Of a DNA stretch of 46,539 nt, positions 1-8,700 are shown one piece after another. Position numbers and translations under genes: made by a program. The notes beneath the pieces are model-generated. The model worked only from the letters and a program-made list of their open reading frames with translations, had not been told where the DNA came from and did no database searches. Numbering within the stretch: the stretch's first letter is position 1; every line of letters starts with the position of its first letter. Origin of the DNA: an uncultured Clostridia bacterium (GTDB lineage: Bacteria > Bacillota > Clostridia > Lachnospirales > CAG-274); NCBI GenBank assembly GCA_947589665.1, contig CANQBJ010000012.1:1-46539 (forward strand), written 5' to 3'.

Positions 1-201
1 TGCCGCGGCTGACAGCTCCCCTGATTAGGGGAGCCTCAGGTGGGTGCTTTGCAAAAGCCCTTATTTACTTAGAAAAAGCAATACCTAAGCTGCTGTCACA
101 GCCTTGCGGTAAATGACCTCCCCTAGCGTTAGCGTCGGAGGGGAGGGGGACCAACCGAAGGTTGGTGGAAGGGTCGAGTTACTAGCATAAACAAAAATTT
201 A
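1..201 (-). repeat. Modular intergenic repeat, copy A (cut by window edge)
   Basis: First of nine related palindromic repeats. The right end is a terminal repeat (TAAACAAAAATTTA, 188-201); the left end lies outside the window. It carries GC-rich hairpins (CTCCCCTGATTAGGGGAG near 16-33; the CTCCCC...GGGGAG stem near 118-147 with tip CTAGCGTTAGCGTCGGAG; an ACCAACC-GAA-GGTTGGT hairpin near 150-167) and the AT-richer core TTATTTACTTAGAAA. The core runs in reverse relative to copies B-F. It sits downstream of the 3' end of phnX. Confidence 0.85.
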
Positions 202-260
202 TCGCTATAACCCCGTTTTACAAACACATATAAAAATAAGCAAATACCGGTAAAACATGC

Positions 261-290
261 AAAAAAGAGAGGCTTTTGAATTGCCTCTCT
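261..290 (-). terminator. Intrinsic terminator of phnX
   Basis: On the minus strand an 8-bp stem (AGAGAGGC with GCCTCTCT) closes a 9-nt loop and is followed by six T residues. It lies about 40 bp past the phnX stop. Confidence 0.85.
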
Positions 291-331
291 TACTGACTAA
301 ATAAATTATGTAGTTGACAACAAGTGTTGTT

Positions 332-1126
332 TTAAATATCAATTTTATTTTCAAGCTGTGCGATAATGTAGGGCAGAGATTTTATATTGTCCATAACATA
401 GTCGGCGCCTGCCAGCAGGAATTTATCGCGGACGCGTTTTCTTTCCTCATTTTTCTGTTCATCGGTAAGCTTTTGGAAATCCTCATAGGACATACCCATT
501 TCAGAGGAGCCGTCTATAATACCTACGGAAATAACGCCTGCATTTATGCCCTCCTTGATATCGCTTACAGTATCGCCTACCTTTATAACGGATTTAACGG
601 AGGTCACGCCAAGCTTTTCCATATTCTTGAATATCATATAGGGCAGAGGTCTGCCATAGCCGTTTACATCTTCTGAATTTATCCACAGGTCTACTCTGAC
701 ACCCTTGCGTCCTGCAATTTCCTCAAGGACATTCATCATTTCGTGAGTATAGCTTGTGGTAGAGCCTATCCATATACCGGATTCTCTTATGGTATCGAGA
801 GTTCTCTTTACATGCTCCTTAGGTTCAGAATACTTTTCAAATTTCTTTATTATTATTTGCTCAAAGCGTCTGCTTAGCTCCATGATATCGCCTTCATTGG
901 GCTCCATATCGCATTTTTCATACCACAGCTTTGTAATATCCGGGTGGCCTATCATCTTTCTGATATGGTCCTGCTTGTCTATACCCATACTTCTTCTTGT
1001 AAGGTTTTCGTCAATAGTGATGCCGTATTCGGCAAACAGGTCTATAAAGCTTTCAACAGTAGCCATACAGCCGTAGTCTATAATAGTGCCTGCCCAGTCC
1101 AGTATAACTGCTTCGATTTTTTTCAT
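332..1126 (-). CDS. phnX: Phosphonoacetaldehyde hydrolase
   Basis: HAD-superfamily enzyme that cleaves phosphonoacetaldehyde to acetaldehyde and phosphate in 2-aminoethylphosphonate breakdown. The 264 residues open with the family motif ILDWAGTIIDYGC, where the first Asp is the HAD nucleophile. MGIDKQDH carries the lysine that matches the Schiff-base Lys of the cap domain in known PhnX. Later motifs are the Ser/Thr segment GSTTSYTHEM and the acidic VGDTVSDIKEG. Length is normal for the family. The ATG at 1126 is chosen because AAAGGAG lies just upstream and homologues begin at MKKIEAVILDW; the longer frame to 1180 has no ribosome site. No aminotransferase (phnW) or phosphonate transporter lies beside it, so the substrate source is not visible here. 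Transcribed alone, divergently from murG. Confidence 0.93.
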   Translation of the reverse strand: MKKIEAVILDWAGTIIDYGCMATVESFIDLFAEYGITIDENLTRRSMGIDKQDHIRKMIGHPDITKLWYEKCDMEPNEGDIMELSRRFEQIIIKKFEKYSEPKEHVKRTLDTIRESGIWIGSTTSYTHEMMNVLEEIAGRKGVRVDLWINSEDVNGYGRPLPYMIFKNMEKLGVTSVKSVIKVGDTVSDIKEGINAGVISVGIIDGSSEMGMSYEDFQKLTDEQKNEERKRVRDKFLLAGADYVMDNIKSLPYIIAQLENKIDI

Positions 1127-1168
1127 AGCGTTCTCCTTTGATACAGATTTATGCCTTTTACTATTTAG

Positions 1169-1196
1169 ATTATAACACAAATTTTGTTATTTTCAA
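1169..1196 (-). promoter_or_regulatory. Predicted phnX promoter
   Basis: Minus strand TTGAAA, 16-nt spacer, TATAAT. The start codon is about 43 nt downstream of the -10 box. Confidence 0.65.
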
Positions 1197-1220
1197 TATA
1201 TTTTAGAATATTTACTTACC

Positions 1221-1249
1221 TTGACAATAAAGTTAAGAAGGGGTATACT
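1221..1249 (+). promoter_or_regulatory. Predicted murG-operon promoter
   Basis: TTGACA, 17-nt spacer, TATACT; a near-consensus housekeeping promoter 53 nt before the murG ATG. Confidence 0.8.
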
Positions 1250-1301
1250 TATATATAAATCAGTTTCATATATTGTTATATGAAATTTGGGAGGAGTTTT
1301 T

Positions 1302-2366
1302 ATGAAGAAAATAGTTCTGACAGGAGGAGGAACGGCAGGTCACGTTACACCTAACATTGCCCTTATACCATATCTTCAGAAAGCAGGCTATGAAATATAT
1401 TATATAGGAAGCAAGGGAGGTATGGAGGAACAGCTTATAAAGGATCAGGGTATTTTGTACTATGGAGTAAGCTCAGGTAAGCTGAGAAGATATATGGATA
1501 AGAAAAATTTTTCGGATGTCTTTAAGGTAATGCGGGGAATTATGCAGTCCAGAAGGCTGATAAAGAAAATAAAGCCCGATGTAGTGTTTTCAAAGGGAGG
1601 ATTTGTAGCTGTACCTGTTGTAATGGGCGCCGCTATGAACAGGGTCCCCGTTGTGGCTCACGAATCTGATATCACTCCGGGACTTGCCAATAAGCTGGCT
1701 ATGCCCTTTGCAAAGGCTGTGTGTACCACCTTTCCAGAGGCGGTAAAACACATAAAGGACAAAAAAGGCATACACACGGGTACACCTATAAGGGATATGC
1801 TCTTTAAGGGCAGCGCCGAAAAGGGCAGAGCCTTTTGCGGATTTAAGGACAACAAGCCTGTTATACTTATAATGGGCGGTTCCCAGGGATCGGTAAGGGT
1901 GAATAATATAATAAGGGCAGTCGCTCCCAAGCTTTTGAAGGATTTCAATATAATACACCTTTGCGGCAAGGGCAATCTCAGCCCTAATTTTGAAAACACA
2001 GAGGGCTACAGGCAGTTTGAATATATTTCAGAGGAGCTGCCCGATCTCTTTGCTCTTTGCGATGTAATAGTATCAAGGGCAGGCAGTAATGCCATATGTG
2101 AATTTCTTGCTCTTAACAAGCCCATGCTGCTGATACCTCTTGGAAAGGATGCCAGCAGAGGCGATCAGATACTGAATGCGGAAAGCTTTAAAAAACAGGG
2201 CTTTGCCGAGGTTTGCCTTGAGGAAAATATGACCAAGGAAGGTCTTTACAGACAGATAACCGAGCTTTACAGAAACAGGGATAAGTATATTTCCGTCATG
2301 AAAAATGACGAGACCGCCAACGGTGTTGAGGAAGTAATGGCTGTTATAAAAGCAGCTACAAAATAA
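1302..2366 (+). CDS. murG: UDP-GlcNAc:lipid I N-acetylglucosaminyltransferase MurG
   Basis: Peripheral membrane glycosyltransferase that adds GlcNAc to lipid I to give lipid II, the last cytoplasmic step of peptidoglycan precursor synthesis. The 354 residues have the MurG/GT28 two-domain layout: GGGTAGHVTP at residues 8-17, the acceptor-side FSKGGFVAVPVV, the domain-2 loop GGSQGS, and the UDP-GlcNAc-binding SRAGSNAICEFLALNKPML. Length is normal. The ATG at 1302 follows GGAGGAG; an in-frame TTG at 1287 lies upstream of that site and is rejected. The next gene starts 15 bp later, so it probably heads an operon with the stalk-domain protein and exporter. It lies apart from murC (27.0 kb), so it is not in a classical dcw cluster here. 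Confidence 0.95.
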   Translation: MKKIVLTGGGTAGHVTPNIALIPYLQKAGYEIYYIGSKGGMEEQLIKDQGILYYGVSSGKLRRYMDKKNFSDVFKVMRGIMQSRRLIKKIKPDVVFSKGGFVAVPVVMGAAMNRVPVVAHESDITPGLANKLAMPFAKAVCTTFPEAVKHIKDKKGIHTGTPIRDMLFKGSAEKGRAFCGFKDNKPVILIMGGSQGSVRVNNIIRAVAPKLLKDFNIIHLCGKGNLSPNFENTEGYRQFEYISEELPDLFALCDVIVSRAGSNAICEFLALNKPMLLIPLGKDASRGDQILNAESFKKQGFAEVCLEENMTKEGLYRQITELYRNRDKYISVMKNDETANGVEEVMAVIKAATK

Positions 2367-2381
2367 AAGGAGGAAAAACCA

Positions 2382-2942
2382 ATGAAAAAATTATTATCAA
2401 TTACAATGGCAGCGTTAATGATGAGCGCAAGCGTATTTGCCGCAGATGTAAATGTTGTTGTAAACAGCAAGCCTATTGACAGCAAGGGCATTATTATTGA
2501 CGGAAGGACAATGATGCCTGTGAGGGGAGTGTTCGAGGAGCTTGGCTTTGACGTAAGCTGGGACAATGACACAAAGACAGCAACTCTCACAAAGAGCATT
2601 GTTACAGTGAAGATGACCAACGGCGACAAGGGCTTTACGGTAAACGGCAAGGAAATAATTCCCGATGTACCTCAGCAGATAGTAGACGGACGCTTTATGC
2701 TTCCTCTGAGAGCAGTAGCGGAGGCTATAGGCGCAAGAGTAAACTGGGACGGCGCTACATCTACTGCAACTATTTCCACAGGACTTAAGGTAGAGGGTGT
2801 TCTGGACCTTACCGATAATAAAGAAGAAGACAAAAAAACAGACGAAGCGGCTGATTTATCAGATGCTATAAGCGTTGAGGTGATCAGCCCCGACGATCCT
2901 ATTTTTGACAATGTAGGCGTAAACGAGATCACTCTCGAATAA
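2382..2942 (+). CDS. Secreted stalk-domain protein (copper amine oxidase N-like)
   Basis: A 186-residue exported protein. Residues 1-20 are a signal peptide with cleavage likely after VFA. Residues about 22-136 form two copies of the motif seen in Cu_amine_oxidN1/stalk domains: DGRTMMPVRGVFEELGFDVS with WDNDTKTATL, and DGRFMLPLRAVAEAIGARV with WDGATSTATI. The last 50 residues are acidic and low in complexity (DNKEEDKKTDEAADLSDA). Such domains are found in extracellular Firmicutes proteins and are thought to bind the envelope; no enzyme domain is present. The same fold recurs near the C-terminus of the 2022-residue pectate lyase. AGGAGG precedes the ATG. It sits between murG and a transporter and is probably co-transcribed. 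Confidence 0.85.
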   Translation: MKKLLSITMAALMMSASVFAADVNVVVNSKPIDSKGIIIDGRTMMPVRGVFEELGFDVSWDNDTKTATLTKSIVTVKMTNGDKGFTVNGKEIIPDVPQQIVDGRFMLPLRAVAEAIGARVNWDGATSTATISTGLKVEGVLDLTDNKEEDKKTDEAADLSDAISVEVISPDDPIFDNVGVNEITLE

Positions 2943-2951
2943 GGCGCAAAG

Positions 2952-3815
2952 ATGAAGAATATCAGTAAAAAGCAGAAGGCGATAGCCTATATAATCACCT
3001 CTGCCTTCTGCTTTGCGCTTATGAATTGCTTTGTAAGGCTGTCGGGGGATATCCCCACTGTGCAGAAAAGCTTTTTCAGAAACTTTATAGCGGCTCTTGC
3101 GGCACTTATTCTTATTCTGAGAAAGGGCGCAGGCTTTGATTATAAAATGAAGGATATGCCCCTTTTCATTATAAGGTCTGTTATGGGTACCTTGGGCATA
3201 TTGTGTAATTTCTACGCGGTGGATCATCTCAATGTTTCCGATGCCTCTATGCTTAACAAGCTTTCGCCGTTTTTTGCAATTATTTTTTCTTTTATATTCC
3301 TTAGAGAAAAGCCTAAGCTGGTACAGAGCATAGGTGTTGTTACTGCGTTTATAGGCTCGCTTTTTATAATAAAGCCGTCTATGGATATTTCTGAATTTAT
3401 GCCTGCCCTCGTAGGGCTTATAGGTGGAATGGGTGCAGGCGCCGCGTATACGGCGGTAAGGGCTTTGGGCAGCAGAGGAGTTAAAGGACCTCTTATTGTG
3501 TTTTTTTTCTCCGCCTTCAGCTGTGTTATCACTCTGCCCTTTATTGCTTTTGGCTATGCTCCCATGACAGGCATTCAGCTTTTGTTCCTTATATTGGCAG
3601 GCGCTGCCGCAGCAGGCGGTCAGTTTACAATAACGGCGGCATATTCCAATGCCCCTGCCAAGGAAATTTCGGTATTCGACTATTTCCAGGTGGTATTTGC
3701 TGCCGCTTTGGGATTTTTCCTTTTCAGTCAGATACCCGATATCTACAGTATTATAGGCTATATCATAATATGCGGTACGGCTGTGGCTGCCTTTTTGTAT
3801 AATGGTAGGGAGTAA
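2952..3815 (+). CDS. DMT-superfamily (EamA) transporter
   Basis: A 287-residue integral membrane protein with about ten hydrophobic segments in two EamA repeats. The first repeat opens with KAIAYIITSAFCFALMNCFV and the second with MPALVGLIGGMGAGAAYTAV. EamA proteins export or import metabolites such as amino acids or nucleobase derivatives; the substrate cannot be read from sequence. The signature end of repeat one, FFAIIFSFIFLREKP, is clear. The start is 9 bp after the stop of the stalk-domain gene, with GGCGCAAAG as a weak ribosome site, so translation may be coupled. Confidence 0.88.
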   Translation: MKNISKKQKAIAYIITSAFCFALMNCFVRLSGDIPTVQKSFFRNFIAALAALILILRKGAGFDYKMKDMPLFIIRSVMGTLGILCNFYAVDHLNVSDASMLNKLSPFFAIIFSFIFLREKPKLVQSIGVVTAFIGSLFIIKPSMDISEFMPALVGLIGGMGAGAAYTAVRALGSRGVKGPLIVFFFSAFSCVITLPFIAFGYAPMTGIQLLFLILAGAAAAGGQFTITAAYSNAPAKEISVFDYFQVVFAAALGFFLFSQIPDIYSIIGYIIICGTAVAAFLYNGRE

Positions 3816-3836
3816 AAAAAGGAGTAAAAAGGATAC

Positions 3837-3865
3837 TTGTCAAAAGCAGAATAATATTATATAAT
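3837..3865 (+). promoter_or_regulatory. Predicted promoter for the Nif11-like gene and rsmG
   Basis: TTGTCA, 17-nt spacer, TATAAT. A transcript from it would begin near 3872, before the hairpin at 3884. Confidence 0.7.
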
Positions 3866-3883
3866 ATAATAATATAACAAGGC

Positions 3884-3910
3884 AAAGGTGTCCGAAAGGA
3901 CACCTTTTTT
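3884..3910 (+). terminator. Terminator-like hairpin between promoter and gene
   Basis: Perfect 10-bp stem AAAGGTGTCC/GGACACCTTT with a GAAA tetraloop and a run of T residues. It could end the murG-exporter transcript. It also lies inside the leader of any transcript started at 3872 and only about 3 nt before the next ribosome site. Confidence 0.8.
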
Positions 3911-3926
3911 GAAAAGGAGGTATATT

Positions 3927-4202
3927 ATGAATATAAACGATACGCTTGACGCTTTGTTAAAGGCAGCGTTAAATGACGAAAGGCTTAAAAAGGCTTTGCT
4001 GGAGACGCAGAACAACGCAGACCCTATGGCGGATTTCTGTGATATTGCGGAAAAGGCAGGCTTTCCTATAGATATAGGCGAATTTTTTGCCTTGAATGAA
4101 ATTATGTGCAACAATTTGCTCAAGAGCACCAACGGCGGCGCTACATATCCCATTGACGACTGGGGCGACGCTTACGAGCAGTTCATATCCTCATTGAAAT
4201 AA
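3927..4202 (+). CDS. Small Nif11-like protein
   Basis: A 91-residue protein with no signal peptide. Residues 1-55 resemble the Nif11 helical domain (LLKAALNDERLKKALL, then FCDIAEKAGFPIDIGEFFAL). This family includes leader peptides of ribosomally made natural products and also many plain small proteins. The C-terminus is NGGATYPIDDWGDAYEQFI, not a cysteine-rich core. No maturase, cyclodehydratase or LanM gene lies nearby, so a natural-product role is unsupported. The ATG at 3927 follows AAAGGAGG; the in-frame upstream start lies inside the terminator hairpin. rsmG begins 11 bp downstream, so the two are probably co-transcribed. Confidence 0.6.
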   Translation: MNINDTLDALLKAALNDERLKKALLETQNNADPMADFCDIAEKAGFPIDIGEFFALNEIMCNNLLKSTNGGATYPIDDWGDAYEQFISSLK

Positions 4203-4213
4203 GGAAAAATATA

Positions 4214-4918
4214 ATGAAAGAATTTGTAAAAGAATATTTGGGAAAAATCAATATTGAAATAGACGATAAACAGGCGCAGCAGTTTGAAAAATACGGAAAT
4301 ATGCTGAGGGAATGGAACACGGTTATGAACCTTACGGGCATAACGGACAAAAGAGAAATAGTTATAAAGCATTTTGCAGACAGCGTAGTGCCCCTTAATC
4401 TTTATGATTTCAAGGGCAAAAGCGTAATAGATATAGGTACGGGAGCGGGCTTTCCCGGTATTCCCATTAAAATAGCCGAGCCCAGTACAGAGCTTACGCT
4501 GATGGACTCTCTTTTAAAGAGGATAAATTTCTTAAAGGCTGTAGGAGAGGAAACGGATATTCGGGCAGAATACATACACGGCAGAGCCGAGGAGCTGGGA
4601 CAGGACAGGAATTACAGAGAAAAATACGATATAGCTATATCAAGGGCAGTGGCTCCTCTTAATGTACTGGCGGAGTATTCTCTTCCTTATATAAAGGAAG
4701 GCGGAGTATTCATAGCCTTAAAGGGTCCCGGAGCATATGACGAGATAGAGCGTTCGCGAAACGCCCTTTATACTCTGGGCGGAAGCATCTCCGAATTAAA
4801 GCTTGTGAACCTGCCCGATACAGACCTTAAACATAGCGTTATTATAATAGAAAAAATAAAACCTACTCCAGATAACTATCCCAGACGTACAAAGAAAATA
4901 GAGAGAGAGCCTTTGTGA
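4214..4918 (+). CDS. rsmG: 16S rRNA (guanine-527-N7)-methyltransferase RsmG
   Basis: SAM-dependent methyltransferase (formerly GidB) that methylates G527 of 16S rRNA in the 530 loop. The 234 residues include the substrate-side LREWNTVMNLTGI, the glycine-rich SAM loop DIGTGAGFPGIP (73-84), the ISRAVAPL segment typical of the family, and the conserved C-terminal ...YPRRTKKIEREPL. Length is normal. The ribosome site is weak (AAGGAAAA). In many bacteria this gene sits beside mnmG and parA/parB near the replication origin; here it does not, which argues for a rearranged locus. The stop codon is only 15 bp from repeat copy B. Confidence 0.95.
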   Translation: MKEFVKEYLGKINIEIDDKQAQQFEKYGNMLREWNTVMNLTGITDKREIVIKHFADSVVPLNLYDFKGKSVIDIGTGAGFPGIPIKIAEPSTELTLMDSLLKRINFLKAVGEETDIRAEYIHGRAEELGQDRNYREKYDIAISRAVAPLNVLAEYSLPYIKEGGVFIALKGPGAYDEIERSRNALYTLGGSISELKLVNLPDTDLKHSVIIIEKIKPTPDNYPRRTKKIEREPL

Positions 4919-4933
4919 TGTTTTTATTTTTGG

Positions 4934-5270
4934 TAAGTTTTTGTTTATGTTAGTAAGGCGACCCTTCCACCAACCTTCGGTTGGTCCCCCTCCCCTCCGA
5001 CGCTAACGCTAGGGGAGGTCATTTACCGCAAAGGCTGTGACAGCAGCTTAGTTGTTGCTTTTATAAGTAAATAAGTGGCTTTGAAAGGCATAAACCTAAA
5101 CTTCCCCTTCGCAGGTTCAGCACTTTTGCCTTCGGCAAAAGCGATACTTCGTATCGGCGGATAACTTCTTCCGCTGCAACGGAAGTGGCAGCCCAACCAC
5201 TTCGTTGAATTTAAAATACATTTGCGTTGGGCTGTCGATGAGGTCGTATTACTTAGCTAAACAAAAATCA
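4934..5270 (+). repeat. Modular intergenic repeat, copy B (long form)
   Basis: Full copy with ends TAAGTTTTTGTTTA (4934) and TAAACAAAAATCA (about 5258-5270). Module order: ACCAACC-TTC-GGTTGGT hairpin, CTCCCC...GGGGAG hairpin, core (TTTACCGCAAAGGCTGTGAC...AAGTAAATAAG), then an inserted string of small palindromes. These are TTTTGCC-TTC-GGCAAAA, GATAC-TTC-GTATC and CTTCCGCTGCAACGGAAG, followed by a long AGCCCAACC...GGTTGGGCT-type arm pair. Confidence 0.88.
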
Positions 5271-5286
5271 ACTCTACACCCCTACA

Positions 5287-5310
5287 TTCCCCTTAAGGGG
5301 ATTTTTTATT
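5287..5310 (+). terminator. Short terminator-like hairpin
   Basis: TCCCC-TTAA-GGGGA followed by six T residues, just past repeat copy B. Probably backs up termination of the rsmG transcript. Confidence 0.6.
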
Positions 5311-5596
5311 TCTGACAGGTAAATATTGCGGTTATGGGATAATATATTTCAAAAATATTTCAATTTTGCACAAAATTAAAATTTGTATAAAATATACAAA
5401 ATAAATAACAAAAAATAATCGGAAGCGGGGGTAAGAAAGTAAAAAAATAGCTTGAAAACGGCAAATATAGTATCTGACAACAGGAAAAACACTATATTTA
5501 GTAGCTTTTGTGTATATTGTGCAAAATTTATACCGCAGACATAGTATATTTACCACAAATTTTCTGTTTTTTTAATAAATTTATAAGTGTTTGATA
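5311..5596. other. AT-rich intergenic stretch with a 9-bp inverted repeat
   Basis: No gene is supported. AAATATAGT (5463-5471) and ACTATATTT (5491-5499) are perfect inverted arms 28 bp apart, and a related word (ATAGTATATTT) occurs near 5540. This could be an operator upstream of the pectate-lyase promoter; it may also be chance in AT-rich DNA. Confidence 0.35.
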
Positions 5597-5625
5597 TTGA
5601 TTTTTCATAAAAAATTAGCTATAAT
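5597..5625 (+). promoter_or_regulatory. Predicted pectate-lyase promoter
   Basis: TTGATT, 17-nt spacer, TATAAT, about 145 nt before the start codon. Confidence 0.7.
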
Positions 5626-5631
5626 AAAGAT

Positions 5632-5758
5632 AACTATAAATGCGTATTTAGAAATTTAGCCTGCGGTATGGGCTATCGGTGCATAGGCAGCGTCAGCCGC
5701 AGGAGAGTTTCAAGAGTTGTATTTGTAGAAGCAGGATTTTCTGCAAATAATAAAAAGG
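5632..5758 (+). promoter_or_regulatory. Structured 5' leader of the pectate-lyase gene
   Basis: About 125 nt between the predicted transcription start and the ribosome site. CCTGCGG (5660-5666) pairs with CCGCAGG (5697-5703) around an inner GCTAT/ATAGGC arm. A second hairpin uses GCAG/CTGC (5731-5744) flanked by TTT/AAA. The GC-rich stem stands out in an AT-rich gap. I do not recognise a riboswitch class. Confidence 0.5.
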
Positions 5759-5770
5759 AGGAATTTTTCT

Positions 5771-8700
5771 ATGAAGAAACGTTTACTGGCTTTTGCATTA
5801 GCGGCTACTATGATGTTCTCATCAGTTAATATCGCTTTTGCGGAAGACACTGCTACAGCAGCGGACGATACTGTTATAGCAGAAGAGACAGCGGTTCCTG
5901 ATGATGTTGAATCAGACGCTGCTGTTGAAGACGAGTCCTCAGGCGGGGACGTTGTTGTGGATGATCTGGAAGATTCAGATTTATCTGATCTTGACGCAGA
6001 AGGCGATATCTATGACGACCCGGTTTATCCACATACTTCTGTTGATCCATGGATCGCAAGCGTTTCAGGTTCTATAGGTCAGTATGACTCTATAGGTAGC
6101 TGGACCGAAATGTCCGGTGGTGAACCTGTAAAGCATAACGTAACTATGGCTAAGGACAGAGAAGGCAATGATGTATACATCTACGAGATCAATGGTACGG
6201 AAGAGAATGTATACATGAGAGCAGGTACTGCAACTCTTGACGGTAATAACATCAAGAGTGATAAGGGTAAGATCTCCGGCGGTGAAAACGGCGGTGCTTA
6301 TTACTATCAGAAGGTACCTATCAACAAGGACTTTGAGTTCACAGCTGTTGCTAATGTAATTGCTGTTCCAAGCGCAAAGGCTAAGGATTCATCTGCTACA
6401 CAGGCAGGCTTTGGTCTTGTAGTCAGCGATACTATTTATAAGGATAATATGCAGTATACCGACATTATGGAAGATCAGATCGCTGTCGGTAGAATAAGAT
6501 TAGGTGCAGACGATCCCGATAGATCATACGCATGGACAAGAGCGGGCGGAGCTTTAAGCAAGAGCAATGAATATAGATCCAATGCACCTGCCGCAGAGGC
6601 AGGCAGCGTGATCAAGATGAGCCTGAAGAAGTCAGGTAACATCTATACGCTTTCTACAGATGCAGGCAATGACGGATCATTTGAAGACACTACGGTTATC
6701 GATAACAGAGATAATACATTTAAATTAAATGAGCTTGATAAAAACAATGTCGCAGTAGGTCTTATCGTTGCAAGATGTGCAGAGATCAACTGGACAGAGG
6801 TTAATCTGAACATACTGCCTGATGTTAAGAGCATCACGGTTACACCTCCTCTCAAAACAGACTACAGAGTAGATGAGCCTTTTGATGTAACAGGCATGAA
6901 GATACACGTTGAATATGATAACGGTACTTCTAAGGACTTAGATGCTGTTACAGATGTTAACGACTATGTTCTTGTAGGTTTTGACGATGCAATCAACAAG
7001 ACATTTAAGGATGCAGGTCAGAGAAAGCTTACAGTTGCCGTAGGCGCTGCTACCTTTGACCTCGATATCAATGTTACAAGCCTTATTATTGATAAACTTA
7101 CAGTTACCGATGCTCCGGTTAAGCTTGAGTACTATGCAGGCAGTAACTTTGATCCTTACGGAATGAAGATCACTGCTACTCTCAACGATGGTCAGGAAAG
7201 AGAATTCGGCTTTGATGATGTTGTTCTTACTATGGACGGCAAGGTTCTTACCAAGGATACATTATTCACTGCTGCCGATTCAGGCACTCATATTGTAACT
7301 GTAACATACAGAACAGATGATCTTAATATTGATGCAGGCACAGCTGCCACATCATTTGAGCTCAATGTAAATGCTTCTGAGATCGTAAGCATTTATATTT
7401 CTTCAGAGATCGCTAAGAGTACTTTCTTCACAGGTCAGGAATTGAACTTGGGCGGTCTTGCTATTAAGGCTAAATATGCTGACGGCAGCGAGCAGTTACT
7501 CGCTCCCGAAGAGTATGAGGTAACAGGCTTTGATTCATCAGTTCCTGTTGAGAGCTTACCTCTTACTGTAATTTACAAGAACGATCCTACTAAGACAGCT
7601 ACATTCTCAGTTAAGATAGACCTTACTGAGCCTAACACTATTGATATCAAGGGTTATCCAAGAACAAGCTACAGTGTAGGCGAAACCTTCAAGGCTGCCG
7701 GTCTTGTTGCAGATGTTGTTTATACAGACAGCTCTGTAAAGACTCTTTATGGTGACAATGCTTACTATAAGGATGATGCAGGCTTCTTTACCGTTGCTGA
7801 TAACGGCACAAGAGTTGCTGTAGACGATGCAACAGGCAACGCTCAGGATTACTACATGGATACTACAGGCTTTGACGGCTCCAAGGCAGGCGAAGGCGTT
7901 GTTAAATTTGTAATAAATAAGACTAAGTATCCTAAGTGTAAGGATTTTGATTTCAAGGTAGTAGTCAGCGAGCCTGTTGAATATGTATGGAAGTCATCTA
8001 TGATGGGTCCATCTGCTACAGATATGGGTACAGCATCTATAGTTGTAACCGATAAAGCAGGCGCTAAGCATACTTCAACTGCCAAGAATCCATTTGGTTC
8101 ACTTCCGAACGTAATGGTTGACGGCAATATCCCCGAGGTTGACAGCGTACAGCTTTCTGCTTGGAGTAAGGCAGGTAAGATAGCTACTGACCAGGATGGT
8201 ATACTTTACTACTATACTGAGGTAGACGGTGATAAGAACTTTGAATTAAGCGCTAACGTAACTGTCAACAAATATATGGCAGGCGTTAACGATATGTCTG
8301 ATGACCAGAAGAAGAAATATGACGAGGCTATAGCAGCAGGCAATTCCGAGATCAAGGCTATTGATATGGCAAGAGACGGTCAGGAAGCCTTCGGTATTAT
8401 GGCAAGAGATACAGTACAGCTTGCAGGCGGTGTAGGAGCAGATGGCGAATACAAGGGTAACGCTGCTAAGGCTGCTATCATTTCCAAGAATGCAGCTAAG
8501 ATATACTATGTATTTGATGCTAACAACATTTGCCAGGGTCATTATGTAACAGAGACTGAGGCTGACGCTAAGAGAGCAGAGCTTGGCGACGGCGCTTGGA
8601 TCGAGGTAAGCGACGCTTCTATGTACGAGGCTCAGGGCTCCGTATTCGGCGATATTCTTTCCGCAGGTTCAGTTAACTATCAGCCTGTTCTTGAGGATGT

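Noticed and set aside
5332..5556. 74-codon minus-strand frame in the gap before the pectate lyase
   Set aside because: Very AT-rich hydrophobic text with no ribosome site; looks like chance.
678..6033. TTATCCACA words at 678-686 and 6025-6033
   Set aside because: Both lie alone inside coding sequence, so they are not counted as regulatory DnaA boxes.
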